Below are positions 34,575 through 44,085 of a stretch of 64,000 bases of DNA, one piece after another. The notes beneath the pieces were generated by a model. The model ran no database searches and was not told the origin of the DNA. It saw only the letters and a list, made by a program, of their open reading frames with translations. The stretch's first letter is position 1. Each line of letters opens with the position of its first letter. The translations under genes were made by a program, and so were the position numbers. The DNA lies in NCBI RefSeq assembly GCF_051124815.1, contig NZ_CP118485.1, positions 558,001 to 622,000 on the forward strand. Reading direction: 5' to 3'. The stretch is from Azospirillum sp051124815 (GTDB lineage: Bacteria; Pseudomonadota; Alphaproteobacteria; Azospirillales; Azospirillaceae).

Positions 34575-35579
34575 ATGGCGATCATGACCAGCTATCTGAA
34601 GACCACCATTCTCCTTGCCGGCCTGACGGCGATCTTCATGGCGGTCGGCTTCCTGCTGGGCGGCAAGACCGGCCTGATCGTCGCCTTCGTCTTCGCTCTG
34701 GGTATGAACCTGTTCAGCTACTGGAATTCCGGCGACATGGTGCTGTCGATGTACGGCGCCCGCGAGGTCGACGCCTATTCGGCCCCGGAGTTCCACGGCA
34801 TCGTCGCCCGGCTGGCGGAGCGCGCCGGCCTGCCGATGCCGCGCGTCTACATCATCCAGAACGACCAGCCCAACGCCTTCGCCACCGGCCGCGACCCGGA
34901 GCATGCGGCGGTCGCCGCCACCACCGGCCTGCTGCAGCGCCTGACGCCTGAGGAGATCGCCGGCGTGATGGCTCATGAACTGGCCCATGTGAAGAACCGC
35001 GACACCCTGATCATGACCATCACCGCGACCATCGCCGGTGCGGTGTCGATGCTCGCCAACTTCGGCCTGTTCTTTGGCGCTTCCAGCAATGACGAGCGCG
35101 GCGGCAACCCGCTGGGCATGGTGGGCGCGATCCTGGCCGCCATCCTCGCCCCCATCGCCGCGACGCTGGTGCAGATGGCGATCAGCCGCACCCGCGAGTT
35201 CGAAGCCGATCGCATCGGCGCCGAGATCTGCGGCCGTCCCAACTGGCTGGCCGATGCCTTGACCAACATCCACAACAGCGCCAACCACATCCCCAATTAT
35301 CAGGCGGAGGCTCACCCGGCGACCGCCCACCTGTTCATCGCCAACCCGCTCAGCGGCGCCAGCATGGCCAGCCTGTTCTCCACCCACCCCGACATGGGCG
35401 AGCGGGTGGCGCGGCTGCGTGCCATGGCGCCCCAGACCGGCGGCTTTACCGGTGGCTTCGGCGGCAGCCACACCCCGCCGCGCGACGGCCGATCGCCCTG
35501 GGGGGCGCCGCCGCAGGGCGGCAGCCAAGGTGGGCAGGGCGGCTTCATGCCGCTGAACCGCCGCGGCCCGTGGGGCTGA
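34575..35579 (+). CDS. htpX: Membrane zinc protease HtpX
   Basis: A 334-aa M48 protease of the inner membrane that removes damaged membrane proteins. Two N-terminal membrane segments (LKTTILLAGLTAIFMAVGFLLGG) precede the HELAHVKNRD zinc motif (about residue 135), with a glutamate ligand in TREFEADRIGAEI. The C-terminal Gly/Pro/Gln-rich tail (GGFGGSHTPPRDGRSPWGAPPQGG) is longer than in E. coli HtpX. It stands alone, divergent from the DUF1674 gene. Confidence 0.94.
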   Translation: MAIMTSYLKTTILLAGLTAIFMAVGFLLGGKTGLIVAFVFALGMNLFSYWNSGDMVLSMYGAREVDAYSAPEFHGIVARLAERAGLPMPRVYIIQNDQPNAFATGRDPEHAAVAATTGLLQRLTPEEIAGVMAHELAHVKNRDTLIMTITATIAGAVSMLANFGLFFGASSNDERGGNPLGMVGAILAAILAPIAATLVQMAISRTREFEADRIGAEICGRPNWLADALTNIHNSANHIPNYQAEAHPATAHLFIANPLSGASMASLFSTHPDMGERVARLRAMAPQTGGFTGGFGGSHTPPRDGRSPWGAPPQGGSQGGQGGFMPLNRRGPWG

Positions 35580-35690
35580 TCCGGGGCTGATCTCGGCCCT
35601 GCGCCTCTGGTAAAGCATTGCGCGCCGAAGGGGTAGGCGACTACCCTTCCGGCACGCGCTCAACCATGACGGTCGCCAGGGGAATCTTGC

Positions 35691-36623
35691 ATGTCCGACG
35701 CCGCGAAATACCGCCTCGTTACCCGGTCCGACTTCGACGGGCTCGTCTGCGCCGTCCTGCTGAAGGAACTGGGCATCCTCGACGAGATCAAGTTCGTCCA
35801 TCCCAAGGACATGCAGGACGGCAAGATCGAGATCACCGGCCGCGACATCACCACCAACCTGCCTTATGTCGAGGGCGCTCATCTGGTCTTCGACCATCAC
35901 CTGTCGGAGACCATGCGCGTCGGCGAGAAGCCGAACCACATCATCGACCCCAAGGCCCCGTCGGCCGCCCGCGTCGTCTATGATTACTATGGCGGGAAGG
36001 AGCGCTTCTCCACCATCTCCGACGAGATGATGCTGGCGGTCGATCAGGCCGACTCGGCGCAGTACCAGCGCGACGACATCCTGAACCCCACCGGCTGGAC
36101 CCTGCTGAACTTCATCATGGACGCGCGCACCGGCCTGGGCCGCTTCCGCGAGTTCCGGGTGTCGAACTACCAGCTGATGATGGACCTGATCGACTACTGC
36201 CGCAGCCATTCCATCGCACAGATCCTGGACCTGCCGGACGTGAAGGAGCGGGTGGAGCTTTACACCCAGCATGCAGAGCTGTTCGTCGACCAGCTGAAGC
36301 GCTGCGCCACCGTGCACGGCAACGTCGTCGTGCTCGACCTCCGCAAGGAGGAGACGATCTATGCCGGCAACCGCTTCATGATCTACGCGCTGTTTCCCGA
36401 CACCAACGTCTCGATCCACGTCCTGTGGGGCCTGAAGCAGCAGAACACCGTGCTGGCCTGCGGCAAGTCGATCCTGAACCGCAGTTCGAAGACCGACATC
36501 GGCCCGCTGATGCTGCAATATGGCGGCGGCGGCCATCAGGCGGCCGGTACCTGCCAGGTCGACAACGACCGGGCCGAAGAGGTATTGGAGGCCATCGTCG
36601 CCCGCATGCGCGCGGACGGCTGA
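35691..36623 (+). CDS. DHH-family phosphoesterase (exopolyphosphatase-like)
   Basis: A 310-aa member of the DHH/DHHA1 superfamily. Metal ligands are in TRSDFDGLVCAVL, LVFDHHLSE and DQADSAQ. The C-terminal substrate-binding glycine motif is YGGGGHQAAGTC. Relatives hydrolyse short oligonucleotides, cyclic dinucleotides or polyphosphate, so the substrate is uncertain. A soluble protein with no membrane segment, followed 26 bp later by an unknown gene that may be co-transcribed. Confidence 0.85.
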   Translation: MSDAAKYRLVTRSDFDGLVCAVLLKELGILDEIKFVHPKDMQDGKIEITGRDITTNLPYVEGAHLVFDHHLSETMRVGEKPNHIIDPKAPSAARVVYDYYGGKERFSTISDEMMLAVDQADSAQYQRDDILNPTGWTLLNFIMDARTGLGRFREFRVSNYQLMMDLIDYCRSHSIAQILDLPDVKERVELYTQHAELFVDQLKRCATVHGNVVVLDLRKEETIYAGNRFMIYALFPDTNVSIHVLWGLKQQNTVLACGKSILNRSSKTDIGPLMLQYGGGGHQAAGTCQVDNDRAEEVLEAIVARMRADG

Positions 36624-36649
36624 CACGCCACCGACCGGATCCTGAGCGA

Positions 36650-37372
36650 TTGAGCGCCTTTCCTCCCTTCCCCGACGGCACCCTGTTCGACGCCGGCTGG
36701 CTGTCCGCCCTGTCCGACGAGGTGCCGAGGGCGGAGGCGCTCGACCGCGCCCGCCCGGTGGTGGCCGCTGCCATCGCCCGCACCGACGCGGCCGGGGCGG
36801 CGGCGCTGGCCCGCATCGACGCGCTGGTGAGGGGAGCGGCGCTCGACGCCATCCCGGCCCTGCTGGCGGCGGAGACGGCGGAATTGCCCGACGCCGCCGC
36901 GACCGCCGAACGCTCCATCCACGACCTGATGAGCCGCGTCGCCTACAAGCGGCGCGAGCTGATGCCGCTGTTTCCCGACCTGATCGAGCGGGTCGCCGCC
37001 GTCCATGCCGCGGCGGTGCAGGCCTGCGGTGCGGCGCGCTGGCGGTTGATGGCGGCACGGGCGCGGATGCAGCCGGGCCGGCCGTCCAGCCCGATCCAGG
37101 GCGCCGGCACCCGCTATGTGAAGAGCGATCGCTTCGACGCCCGCGCCGCCGAGAGCCTGCCCGCCATCGACCGCACCCGCGCCGACCGCATCCTGAAACG
37201 GCTGGGCGAGGCTCCGGTGCCGGACGAGCTGGAGCTTCGCCCGCTGGACGACGGCGACGACCTGTGGACGATCAAGGCCGGCGGGATCAGCCGCTTCATC
37301 CTGCGGGTCGAACGCGACCGGCGGGGACCGTTCTACATGGTTGAGGATGTCGGGCCGCAGGCGGCCGGCTGA
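36650..37372 (+). CDS. Unknown 240-aa alanine-rich protein
   Basis: I do not recognise a family. The protein is soluble and Ala/Arg-rich, with a conserved-looking C-terminus (DLWTIKAGGISRFILRVERD, GPFYMVEDVG). No ATG is available near the start of the coding-like region; TTG 36650 is the best placed initiator, with a weak upstream GGATCCTGAG. It follows the DHH phosphoesterase by 26 bp and ends 4 bp before the convergent cobD-like gene. Confidence 0.6.
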   Translation: MSAFPPFPDGTLFDAGWLSALSDEVPRAEALDRARPVVAAAIARTDAAGAAALARIDALVRGAALDAIPALLAAETAELPDAAATAERSIHDLMSRVAYKRRELMPLFPDLIERVAAVHAAAVQACGAARWRLMAARARMQPGRPSSPIQGAGTRYVKSDRFDARAAESLPAIDRTRADRILKRLGEAPVPDELELRPLDDGDDLWTIKAGGISRFILRVERDRRGPFYMVEDVGPQAAG

Positions 37373-37376
37373 CTCC

Positions 37377-38360
37377 TTAAATCCCCGCCACGCCCCACAG
37401 CAGCAGCGCCACCAATCCGACCAGCAGCAATGCTGCGACGGCCGATAGAGCGAGCGCTCGCCCGATGTCGGCGGGGGTGGCGCGGGCGCGGCCGTCGCCG
37501 ATCCAGTTCTCGGTGATGACCACGCCGCCGTCGCGGTGCGGCCCGCCCAGCGCCAGACCCAGCGCGCCGGCCATCGCGGCGATGGGCCAGCCCATGTTCA
37601 GCGACGGGTGCTTGCGCGCGTCGCGGCCCAGCGCGCGGAGAGCGGGGCCGGCCTTGGCGGTGCCGATGAAGGGGGCGGAGAGCGCCAGCAGCAGCCCGGC
37701 CAGCCGGGCGGGCAGGGCGTTCAGCGCATCGTCCAGCGTCGCCGCCGTCAGGCCGAAGCGGCCATGGCGGACGCCGGGGCTGCCCAATGCGGCGTCGGCG
37801 CCATCCAATGCGGTCCAGACGAACAGGCCCGGCACGCCGAGCAGGGCATAGCCGAAGACCGGCGCCACCAGCTTGCGGTCGAAGGCGCGGGCAGCGGCCT
37901 CCACCGCCGCGCGGGCGATGCCGTGCTCGTCCAGGCCGTAGACATGGCGGCGGGTCAGCGACTGGATCGCCTCCTGTCCGGGAACCAGCCCGCCGCTTTC
38001 CAGGGCGCGGCGCACCGCGCGGATGCGCGTCCAGGCGGCACGGCCGCGCAGGCCGCAGAGCAGGGCCAGCAACTCCACCATCCAGCCGCGGCCGATGGAG
38101 CCGATCCATTCGATCAGCAGCCCGGCCGCCACCGCGATCAGCACCAGCGCCAGCACCACCAGCGCCCCGCGGATCACCTGGGCCGACTTGCCCCGCTCCG
38201 CCCGGTTCAGCCGGGCATCGGCGGCGTTGCAGAATCGCCGCGCCAACCCCGCCGGGTCGGGCAGGATGCGGTCCAGCCAATCGCCGAACAGCGCGTCGAT
38301 CCCCAGCGCCAGCAGCAGGAGCAGCAGCGGGCCGGGACCGCCGAAGGCCGAACCGAACAT
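37377..38360 (-). CDS. cobD: Adenosylcobinamide-phosphate synthase family (CobD/CbiB)
   Basis: A 327-aa membrane protein of the CobD/CbiB family, which attaches aminopropanol (phosphate) to adenosylcobyric acid in cobalamin synthesis. The N-terminus has LLLALGIDALFGDWLDRILPDP. The conserved HPSLNMGWPIAAMAGALGLALGGP is toward the C-terminus. About five membrane segments are visible. No other cobalamin genes are in the window, so the assignment rests on family motifs. Confidence 0.85.
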   Translation of the reverse strand: MFGSAFGGPGPLLLLLLALGIDALFGDWLDRILPDPAGLARRFCNAADARLNRAERGKSAQVIRGALVVLALVLIAVAAGLLIEWIGSIGRGWMVELLALLCGLRGRAAWTRIRAVRRALESGGLVPGQEAIQSLTRRHVYGLDEHGIARAAVEAAARAFDRKLVAPVFGYALLGVPGLFVWTALDGADAALGSPGVRHGRFGLTAATLDDALNALPARLAGLLLALSAPFIGTAKAGPALRALGRDARKHPSLNMGWPIAAMAGALGLALGGPHRDGGVVITENWIGDGRARATPADIGRALALSAVAALLLVGLVALLLWGVAGI

Positions 38361-38402
38361 GAGGTCTCCGCGAAGTAGAATCCGACCGCCAGCGGACGGG
38401 AA

Positions 38403-38966
38403 TCAGCGCGCGCCGGCCTGGCGCAGCAGGGTGCCGACGCGGGCGTTGCGGCTGTCCTGCGCCCAGTTCAGCGCGGTCCTGCCGGTGAAGTCGGAACGGT
38501 CGACCTGCGCCCCGGCCTTCAGCAGACGGTCCACCACGTCGGCCCGGCCGCTGCGGGCGGCGACCATCAGCGGGGTCATGCCCTCGCGGTTCTCCATGTC
38601 GACCTTGGCGCCCTTCTTCAGCAGCAGGTCGATCAGATCCGGATTGCCGTTCTCCGCCGCGGCCAGCAGCGGGGTGTTGCCCGCCTTGTCGGCGCGGTTG
38701 ACGTTGGCGCCGCTCTCCAGCAGCAGCTTGGCGATGGCCGGGCTGGAGCGATCGACGGCGGCCAGCAGCGCGGTCTTGCCGTGGATGTCGGCCTGATTCG
38801 GGTTCTCGCCCCGCAACAGGGCGCCCTTCGCCTTGGCGACGTCGCCGTCATTGACCGCCTGCATCAGCCCGGTGTCCTGGAACAGGCTGATCTGGGCGAA
38901 GGCCGGGGCGGCGGAGCCGGCGGACAGGCCGGCGGCGAACAGGGTGGCGAGCAGGAGCCGCTTCAT
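38403..38966 (-). CDS. Secreted ankyrin-repeat protein
   Basis: A 187-aa protein with a signal peptide (MKRLLLATLFAAGLSAGSAAPAFA, cleavage before QISLF) and about five ankyrin repeats. Typical units are HGKTALLAAVDRSSPAIAKLLLESGANVN and REGMTPLMVAARSGRADVVDRLLKAG. ATG 38966 begins directly at the signal peptide and follows GGAAGGA. A periplasmic protein-protein contact role is likely; the partner is unknown. It lies 42 bp upstream of cobD on the same strand. Confidence 0.88.
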   Translation of the reverse strand: MKRLLLATLFAAGLSAGSAAPAFAQISLFQDTGLMQAVNDGDVAKAKGALLRGENPNQADIHGKTALLAAVDRSSPAIAKLLLESGANVNRADKAGNTPLLAAAENGNPDLIDLLLKKGAKVDMENREGMTPLMVAARSGRADVVDRLLKAGAQVDRSDFTGRTALNWAQDSRNARVGTLLRQAGAR

Positions 38967-39076
38967 GGCGGGTATCCTTCCTTGACAGCAGGGGTGCCGG
39001 ATACTAGCCAAAAGACAGGTGCTTTTGCCAGATCGGCATTCATCGCCATGCCTGCTGCGTCGACAGGTTGAAGCTC

Positions 39077-39235
39077 ATGCTCCGCAATCCGCTGGCCCGC
39101 CACATCGCGCTGTTCCTGCTGGTGAAGGCCGTGCTGATCGGGTTGGGCCTGTGGTGGTTCCTCAGCGCCATGCCGGAGCCGCGCGGCATGGTGCCCCCGC
39201 CTGTCTCATCATCGGTCACATCATCGCGACCCTGA
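39077..39235 (+). CDS. Small single-span membrane protein, CydP-like
   Basis: A 52-aa ORF (ATG 39077, TGA 39233-39235) encoding MLRNPLARHIALFLLVKAVL followed by IGLGLWWFLSAMPEPRG. The pattern is a short basic head, one membrane helix, WWF and a short proline-rich tail. It resembles the small subunits annotated as CydP in cytochrome oxidase contexts, but no oxidase genes are nearby. AAGCTC is a poor ribosome site. A real but functionally uncertain small protein is likely. Confidence 0.5.
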   Translation: MLRNPLARHIALFLLVKAVLIGLGLWWFLSAMPEPRGMVPPPVSSSVTSSRP

Positions 39236-39307
39236 GCGGAACCTTGCATCCGGTTTCCGGTTGGATTCGGATTGTTCGGACTTCCCGCGAAGCGAAGGGG
39301 TGGAGGC

Positions 39308-39940
39308 ATGATCGAGAGCCGCGACCAGAACCCGACCACGATCGATTCCAGCGCCTGGACGGGCGACAGCGGAACCGCCGGCGCAGATGCTGCCGTGCGC
39401 GAGGCCGTGGCGGTCTTCGACAGCCGCGAGGCCCTGCAGGGCGCCATCGACGACCTGACCCTGGCCGGATTCCAGCGCCACGAGTTGAGCGTGCTGGCCA
39501 ATGACGAGACGATCCGCGACCGTCTGGGTGGCGTGCCCGGCGATGTCGGCAACCTCGCCCACGATCCCGACGCGCCGCGGCAGGCCTACATCTCGCCGGA
39601 GGATGTCGGCAGCGGCAAGGGCGCCGCGGTCGGCTTCCCCGCCTATGTCGGGGCGATCATCGCCACCGGCGCGGTGCTGGCCACCGGCGGTACGGCGCTT
39701 GCCGCCGCCGCGGCCGCCGCGGCTGCCGGTGTTGGCAGCGGCGCGGCGGGGTCCTTCCTGTCGCAATGGATCACCGACAAGCGCAACGAGCCGATGCTGC
39801 AGCAGCTCGACAAGGGCGGCATCCTGCTGTGGGTCAATGTCGGCGACGCCGCGCGCGAACGCATCGCGCTGGAGGTTCTGAACCGCCACGCCAGCCACCC
39901 GGCCGAGGTTCACGAGGTCCGCCAGACCGGGTCCGAGTGA
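39308..39940 (+). CDS. YflT/general stress protein 17M-like protein with glycine-zipper segment
   Basis: A 210-aa protein. The N-terminal part AVFDSREALQGAIDDLTLAGFQRHELSVLA resembles the YflT/GSP17M stress domain. A central hydrophobic Gly/Ala segment (YVGAIIATGAVLATGGTALAA and AAGVGSGAAGSFL) could insert in a membrane. The C-terminal GGILLWVNVGDAARERIALEVLNRHAS completes a ferredoxin-like fold. ATG 39308 follows GGAGG. Stress induction is inferred from the family only. Confidence 0.72.
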   Translation: MIESRDQNPTTIDSSAWTGDSGTAGADAAVREAVAVFDSREALQGAIDDLTLAGFQRHELSVLANDETIRDRLGGVPGDVGNLAHDPDAPRQAYISPEDVGSGKGAAVGFPAYVGAIIATGAVLATGGTALAAAAAAAAAGVGSGAAGSFLSQWITDKRNEPMLQQLDKGGILLWVNVGDAARERIALEVLNRHASHPAEVHEVRQTGSE

Positions 39941-39970
39941 TCGCTTCGGAGCGATCGCGTTGCGGGGCCA

Positions 39971-41368
39971 TCAGCCCCGCCGGCCGCGGCGGACCAGGGC
40001 GTCGGGGGTGAAGTCCTGCGGCGTCAGCGGCGCGCCGAACATCGGCGGGGGCAGGCCGTTGTCCAGGCCGCGGGCGGTGTAGCGGTCGGCGGTCAGGTCA
40101 AAGGCGAACTCGACCGCCGGTGACAGGGCTGGGACCTGCCAATGCTGCACCGGGTGCGCCTCGGCGTAGCGCAGCAGGTCGCCCTTGCCGTTGTAGTGTT
40201 CCGACGCCAGGATCTGCCAGCTGTCCTCGTCCAGGTAATAGGTGCGGTCGGGCAGGGCGTGCTGGAAGTTCGGCTTCAGCCGGGCATCGACCACCCAGAC
40301 CCGGTGCATCTCATAGCGCAGGAACTGCGGATTGGGATGCCCCGGCCACAGGATGTCCCGCATCGTCAGGCCGGGGTTGGACAGCCGGTAGGCATTGTAG
40401 GGCATGTACATCTCGCGCCGCGTCACCAGCGTGTAGTCGAAGCGGTCGAGCGCGCCGCTGAACATGTCCAGCATGTCGGCGGTGCAGATGCCGCCCGTCA
40501 CCGGGTCCGGCGTGTCATAGGCGAAGTCGGGCGCTCTCACCACGCGGCCGCGCTCCCCTTCCCGCGCCCAGGCGTGGGTGCGCGCGGCGATGGGGTCGAG
40601 GGTCCCCTGCAGGATCAGGCTACTGCCGGCCTGCTCCCTCGGTTCCAGGATGGTGCGGCGATAGAGCAGCGGCGGTGCCGTCATGTCGCCGTCGGCATAG
40701 GGGGAGGCGAATTCCTCCATCAGTTTCGTTATCGAACGGTTGCCGTCGCCGGACTGGACCGCGGTCAGGCTGGTGCGCGCCACGCTGCCGCCGCGCCAGC
40801 GCAGCTTGTGGTTCCACATCGCCTGCACGCCGTTGGCCGGGATGGGGAAGGGCACGCCGACCGACGCGTCGCGCAACGCCAGTCCGTTGTCGCCGAGCGT
40901 GGCGCGGTCGGCGTTGGCGAGCGTGGCGTCATAGATCCGCTGCGGTGCGGCGGCGCTGCGGTGGCAGGGGAACAGCGCCAGTTCGAAGCTTTCCCGATAT
41001 TTCGCCAGCAGCGCCTGCTGCCCGGCGGTCAGCCGGACCTTGTAGCGCTCGACATCGGCGGCGCCGACGGTGAACCAGCGGACATCCTCGATGTAGGGAT
41101 CGGGCGGCGGCCGGCCGGGCACGTAGCCGCGCGGCGCGGCGGTCAGCCCCCCGGTCCAGGGCGGGATCGCCCGCGTGCGGTTGCCGGCCCGCACCGCGCC
41201 GAAGGGCGTCAGCTCCTCGCCAAGCCGCGGCACGCCGACATCGGACGGAGCGACATCGGGCGGAGCGACCTGGGCGAAGGCGCGTGGTGCGGCGGCCGTG
41301 GCGGCAGTCCCCAGCAGCAGGCCGAGAGCCTCCCGCCGGCCGGGCCGGAAATCCGTCGTATCGCTCAT
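39971..41368 (-). CDS. DUF1329 protein with twin-arginine signal
   Basis: A 465-aa protein of the DUF1329 family, whose members are exported and related to lipoprotein-carrier folds. The N-terminus (RPGRREALGLLLGTAATAAAPRAFA) has a twin-arginine motif and a cleavable hydrophobic segment, so Tat export is plausible. Conserved blocks include SSLILQGTLDPIAARTHAWAR and YEMHRVWVVDARLKPNFQHALPDRTYYLDEDSWQI. The ATG overlaps the stop of the upstream hybrid kinase by 4 bp, so it is translated as part of that operon. Its role beside kinases is unknown. Confidence 0.85.
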   Translation of the reverse strand: MSDTTDFRPGRREALGLLLGTAATAAAPRAFAQVAPPDVAPSDVGVPRLGEELTPFGAVRAGNRTRAIPPWTGGLTAAPRGYVPGRPPPDPYIEDVRWFTVGAADVERYKVRLTAGQQALLAKYRESFELALFPCHRSAAAPQRIYDATLANADRATLGDNGLALRDASVGVPFPIPANGVQAMWNHKLRWRGGSVARTSLTAVQSGDGNRSITKLMEEFASPYADGDMTAPPLLYRRTILEPREQAGSSLILQGTLDPIAARTHAWAREGERGRVVRAPDFAYDTPDPVTGGICTADMLDMFSGALDRFDYTLVTRREMYMPYNAYRLSNPGLTMRDILWPGHPNPQFLRYEMHRVWVVDARLKPNFQHALPDRTYYLDEDSWQILASEHYNGKGDLLRYAEAHPVQHWQVPALSPAVEFAFDLTADRYTARGLDNGLPPPMFGAPLTPQDFTPDALVRRGRRG

Positions 41369-44085
41369 GCCGTCGACTGCTCCGTTCCGGCAAGTTCCTG
41401 TTCGATGGCGTCGCAGGTCGCGGCGAAGCTGTCGCGCAGCCGGTCGGCCGCCTCCGTCAGCCGGTCGGGCGGGGCGCCTTCGGTGGCGGCCTGTTCCAGA
41501 AGCCGGGCCGCCTCCGCCAGCGGCTTGGCGCCGGCGTTGCGGGAGGAGCCCTTCAGATTGTGGGCGCAGGCCCGCACCCAGTCACGGTCGCGGTTGCCGA
41601 GCGCCGTCCCCAGGTCGGCAAGCACGCCCCGGCCGATGGTGACGAAATCGTTCAGCAGCTCCGCCAGCATCGCCGCATCGCCGCCGCACAGCGCGCGCAG
41701 ATTGGCGAGATCGACCAAGGCGCCGCTGTCGGCCCTGGCGGCCGCGGTGGCGGTGGCCACAGGCGGCGCCGATGCCGCATCGGGCATCGCGGCATCGGCC
41801 GGAACCGGCGGCATCCAGCGGGCGAGCGTTACCGCCAGCTGCGACAGTTCCAGCGGCTTGCTCAGCACGTCGTCCATGCCGGCGGCGCGGTAGCTCTCGA
41901 TATCGGCCGGTGCGGCGTTGGCGGTGATGGCGACGATGGGCAGGCGGCTGCCCGCGCCGGCCGACGCCTCGCCGCTGCGGACCTGACGGGTCAGTTCGAA
42001 CCCGTCGATCTCCGGCATCTGGACGTCGGTCAGCAGCATGGCATAGCGGCGCCGGCCCTGCCGCATGGCCTCCAGCGCCTCCAGCGCCTCCGCCCCGCCC
42101 GGCGCCATCTCCGCGGCATAGCCCAGAGCCTGCAACTGCATCTGCAGGACCTTGCGGTTCACCGGGTTGTCTTCCGCCACCAGGATCAGCCGCCCCTGGG
42201 CCATCGCCTCCTCGACGGTGGGGGCGGCCGGGCCGTTGGCAGGACTGTCCGTGCCGCGCCCGGCCCTGGTCGGGGACTGCGCCGTCGGGGAACGGTCGGA
42301 ACCGGTTTGGGCCGCCGGCTGGGAAGGGCACAGACGCCCCGCGGCGATGGCCACCGCGCGCAGCAGCACCAGCCGGCGCAACGGCCGGCTCAGCACCATC
42401 GTGCCCGGCTCCGCCCCCCGCATGCCGGGAAGGGAGTCGGGACCGGGCTTTCCGCCGGTTTCGTGGCAGAGCAGGACCACCGGCGGCCGGGCCTCGCCGC
42501 TGCGTCGGCCCAGTTCCTCCGGTGCGCAGGCGGCGGCGGGGACGTGCAGCGCCTCGTCGATGGCGACCACTCCGACCGCGCAGCCGGCCTCCCGCGCGAT
42601 GCGGGCCTGGGCCGCCAGTTCGGGCGGCGTGGCGGCGGGCAGCACGCGGGCGCCGGCCTGCTCCAGATAGCGGGCGAGGAAACCGCGCTCCATGTCGTCG
42701 GGCACGCCCAGCAGGACCGTCAGCCCGTCCAGCCCGATGGCGTCCTGTCCGTCCTCCCCCGACGCCGGATCGCCGACGCGGTCCGTCGGCAGGCGCAGCC
42801 AGAAGGTGGAGCCTTCGCCGGGCTTGCTCTCCACCCCGATCTCGCCGGCCATCAGCGCCGCCAGCCGCCGGCTGATCGACAGCCCCAGCCCGGTGCCGCC
42901 GAACCGCCGGGTGGTCGAGCTTTCGGCCTGGGTGAAGGGCTGGAACAGGCGCTGGCAGCTGTCCTCGGCGATGCCGATGCCGGTGTCGGACACGGCGATG
43001 CGCAGCAGCGGCCCGGCCTCTGTCGCGTCGCTCCGCGTGCCGGCCGGCTCCATCTCGGCGCGCAGCACGACGCGCCCCGCGTCGGTGAACTTGATGGCGT
43101 TGCCGGCCAGGTTGAACAGGATCTGGCGCAGCCGCACCGGATCGCCCATCACCGCCTGCGGAATGGCCGGGTCCACATAGGTCAACAGCGTCAGCCCCTT
43201 CGCCCCGGCGGCCGGCGCCAGCGTTTCCGCCACCCCTTCGACCAGGGCCGGCACCGACAGCGCCACCCGCTCCAGGTCCATCTTCCCGGCTTCGATCTTC
43301 GAGAAGTCCAGGATGTCGTCGATGATCCGCAGCAGGGCGTTGGCCGATTCGCGCATGGTGCCGACGGTGTCGCGCTGCTGCTCGTCCAGGTCGGTGCGTT
43401 CCAGCAGGCCCAGCATTCCCAGCACCCCGTTCATCGGCGTGCGGATCTCGTGGCTCATGGTGGCGAGAAAGGCGGATTTGGCCCTGGTCGCCTCTTCCGC
43501 CTGCTCGCGGCTCTCGCGCAGCTCGCGCGTGCGCTCCGCCACCCGGGTTTCGATCGACTGGATCTGGTCGAAGGCGCGCAGGGCCGCAATCACCGCGGTG
43601 AACAGGCTTTCGGCCGACAGATCGGCCTTCGGCTTGTAGTCGTTGATGTCGTAATCGACGATCACGTCGCGCTGCGGCGCCTGTCCCGGCTGACCGGTGC
43701 GCAGGATGATGCGGATGTCGCGGTTGCCCAGCTCGTCGCGGATCCAGCGCACCAGCTTCAGGCCGGAATCGTCCTCCTCCATCACCACGTCCAGCAGGAT
43801 CACGGCGATGTCGCGCCGGTGTTCCAGCACGTTGCGGGCGTCCGCCGCGGTGAAGCTGCTGATCAGGTCCAGCCGCCGCCGCTGGAAGGTGACGTCGGCC
43901 AGCAGCAGGCCGGTCATGGAATGCACGTCGGACTCGTCGTCGACCACCAGGATCGGCCAGGGTGGTGCCGCCGGGTCGACGATGGCCGCGCGCGCCGCCG
44001 CCGCCGCGCCATGCCCGTCCGCAGCGCCGTCCGCCTCTTCGTCGGCGAACAGAATCTCGTCGTCGTCGTAGGCGCCGCTGCTCAT
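41365..44085 (-). CDS. Hybrid histidine kinase: REC-HisKA-HATPase-pseudoREC-REC-HPT
   Basis: A 906-aa cytoplasmic phosphorelay protein. Receiver 1 has D99 in VILLDVVMEEDD. A coiled coil leads to HisKA with H212 in LATMSHEIRTPMNG. The HATPase has DTGIGIAE and RRFGGTGLGLS. A degenerate receiver (GLTVLLGVPDDMERGFLARYL) has no acceptor Asp. A second true receiver has LLLTDVQMPEIDG. The HPT has CAHNLKGSS. It is a paralogue of the 4051-7179 protein but lacks DUF3369. Its ATG overlaps the upstream kinase and its stop overlaps the DUF1329 gene, each by 4 bp. Confidence 0.92.
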   Translation of the reverse strand: MSSGAYDDDEILFADEEADGAADGHGAAAAARAAIVDPAAPPWPILVVDDESDVHSMTGLLLADVTFQRRRLDLISSFTAADARNVLEHRRDIAVILLDVVMEEDDSGLKLVRWIRDELGNRDIRIILRTGQPGQAPQRDVIVDYDINDYKPKADLSAESLFTAVIAALRAFDQIQSIETRVAERTRELRESREQAEEATRAKSAFLATMSHEIRTPMNGVLGMLGLLERTDLDEQQRDTVGTMRESANALLRIIDDILDFSKIEAGKMDLERVALSVPALVEGVAETLAPAAGAKGLTLLTYVDPAIPQAVMGDPVRLRQILFNLAGNAIKFTDAGRVVLRAEMEPAGTRSDATEAGPLLRIAVSDTGIGIAEDSCQRLFQPFTQAESSTTRRFGGTGLGLSISRRLAALMAGEIGVESKPGEGSTFWLRLPTDRVGDPASGEDGQDAIGLDGLTVLLGVPDDMERGFLARYLEQAGARVLPAATPPELAAQARIAREAGCAVGVVAIDEALHVPAAACAPEELGRRSGEARPPVVLLCHETGGKPGPDSLPGMRGAEPGTMVLSRPLRRLVLLRAVAIAAGRLCPSQPAAQTGSDRSPTAQSPTRAGRGTDSPANGPAAPTVEEAMAQGRLILVAEDNPVNRKVLQMQLQALGYAAEMAPGGAEALEALEAMRQGRRRYAMLLTDVQMPEIDGFELTRQVRSGEASAGAGSRLPIVAITANAAPADIESYRAAGMDDVLSKPLELSQLAVTLARWMPPVPADAAMPDAASAPPVATATAAARADSGALVDLANLRALCGGDAAMLAELLNDFVTIGRGVLADLGTALGNRDRDWVRACAHNLKGSSRNAGAKPLAEAARLLEQAATEGAPPDRLTEAADRLRDSFAATCDAIEQELAGTEQSTA

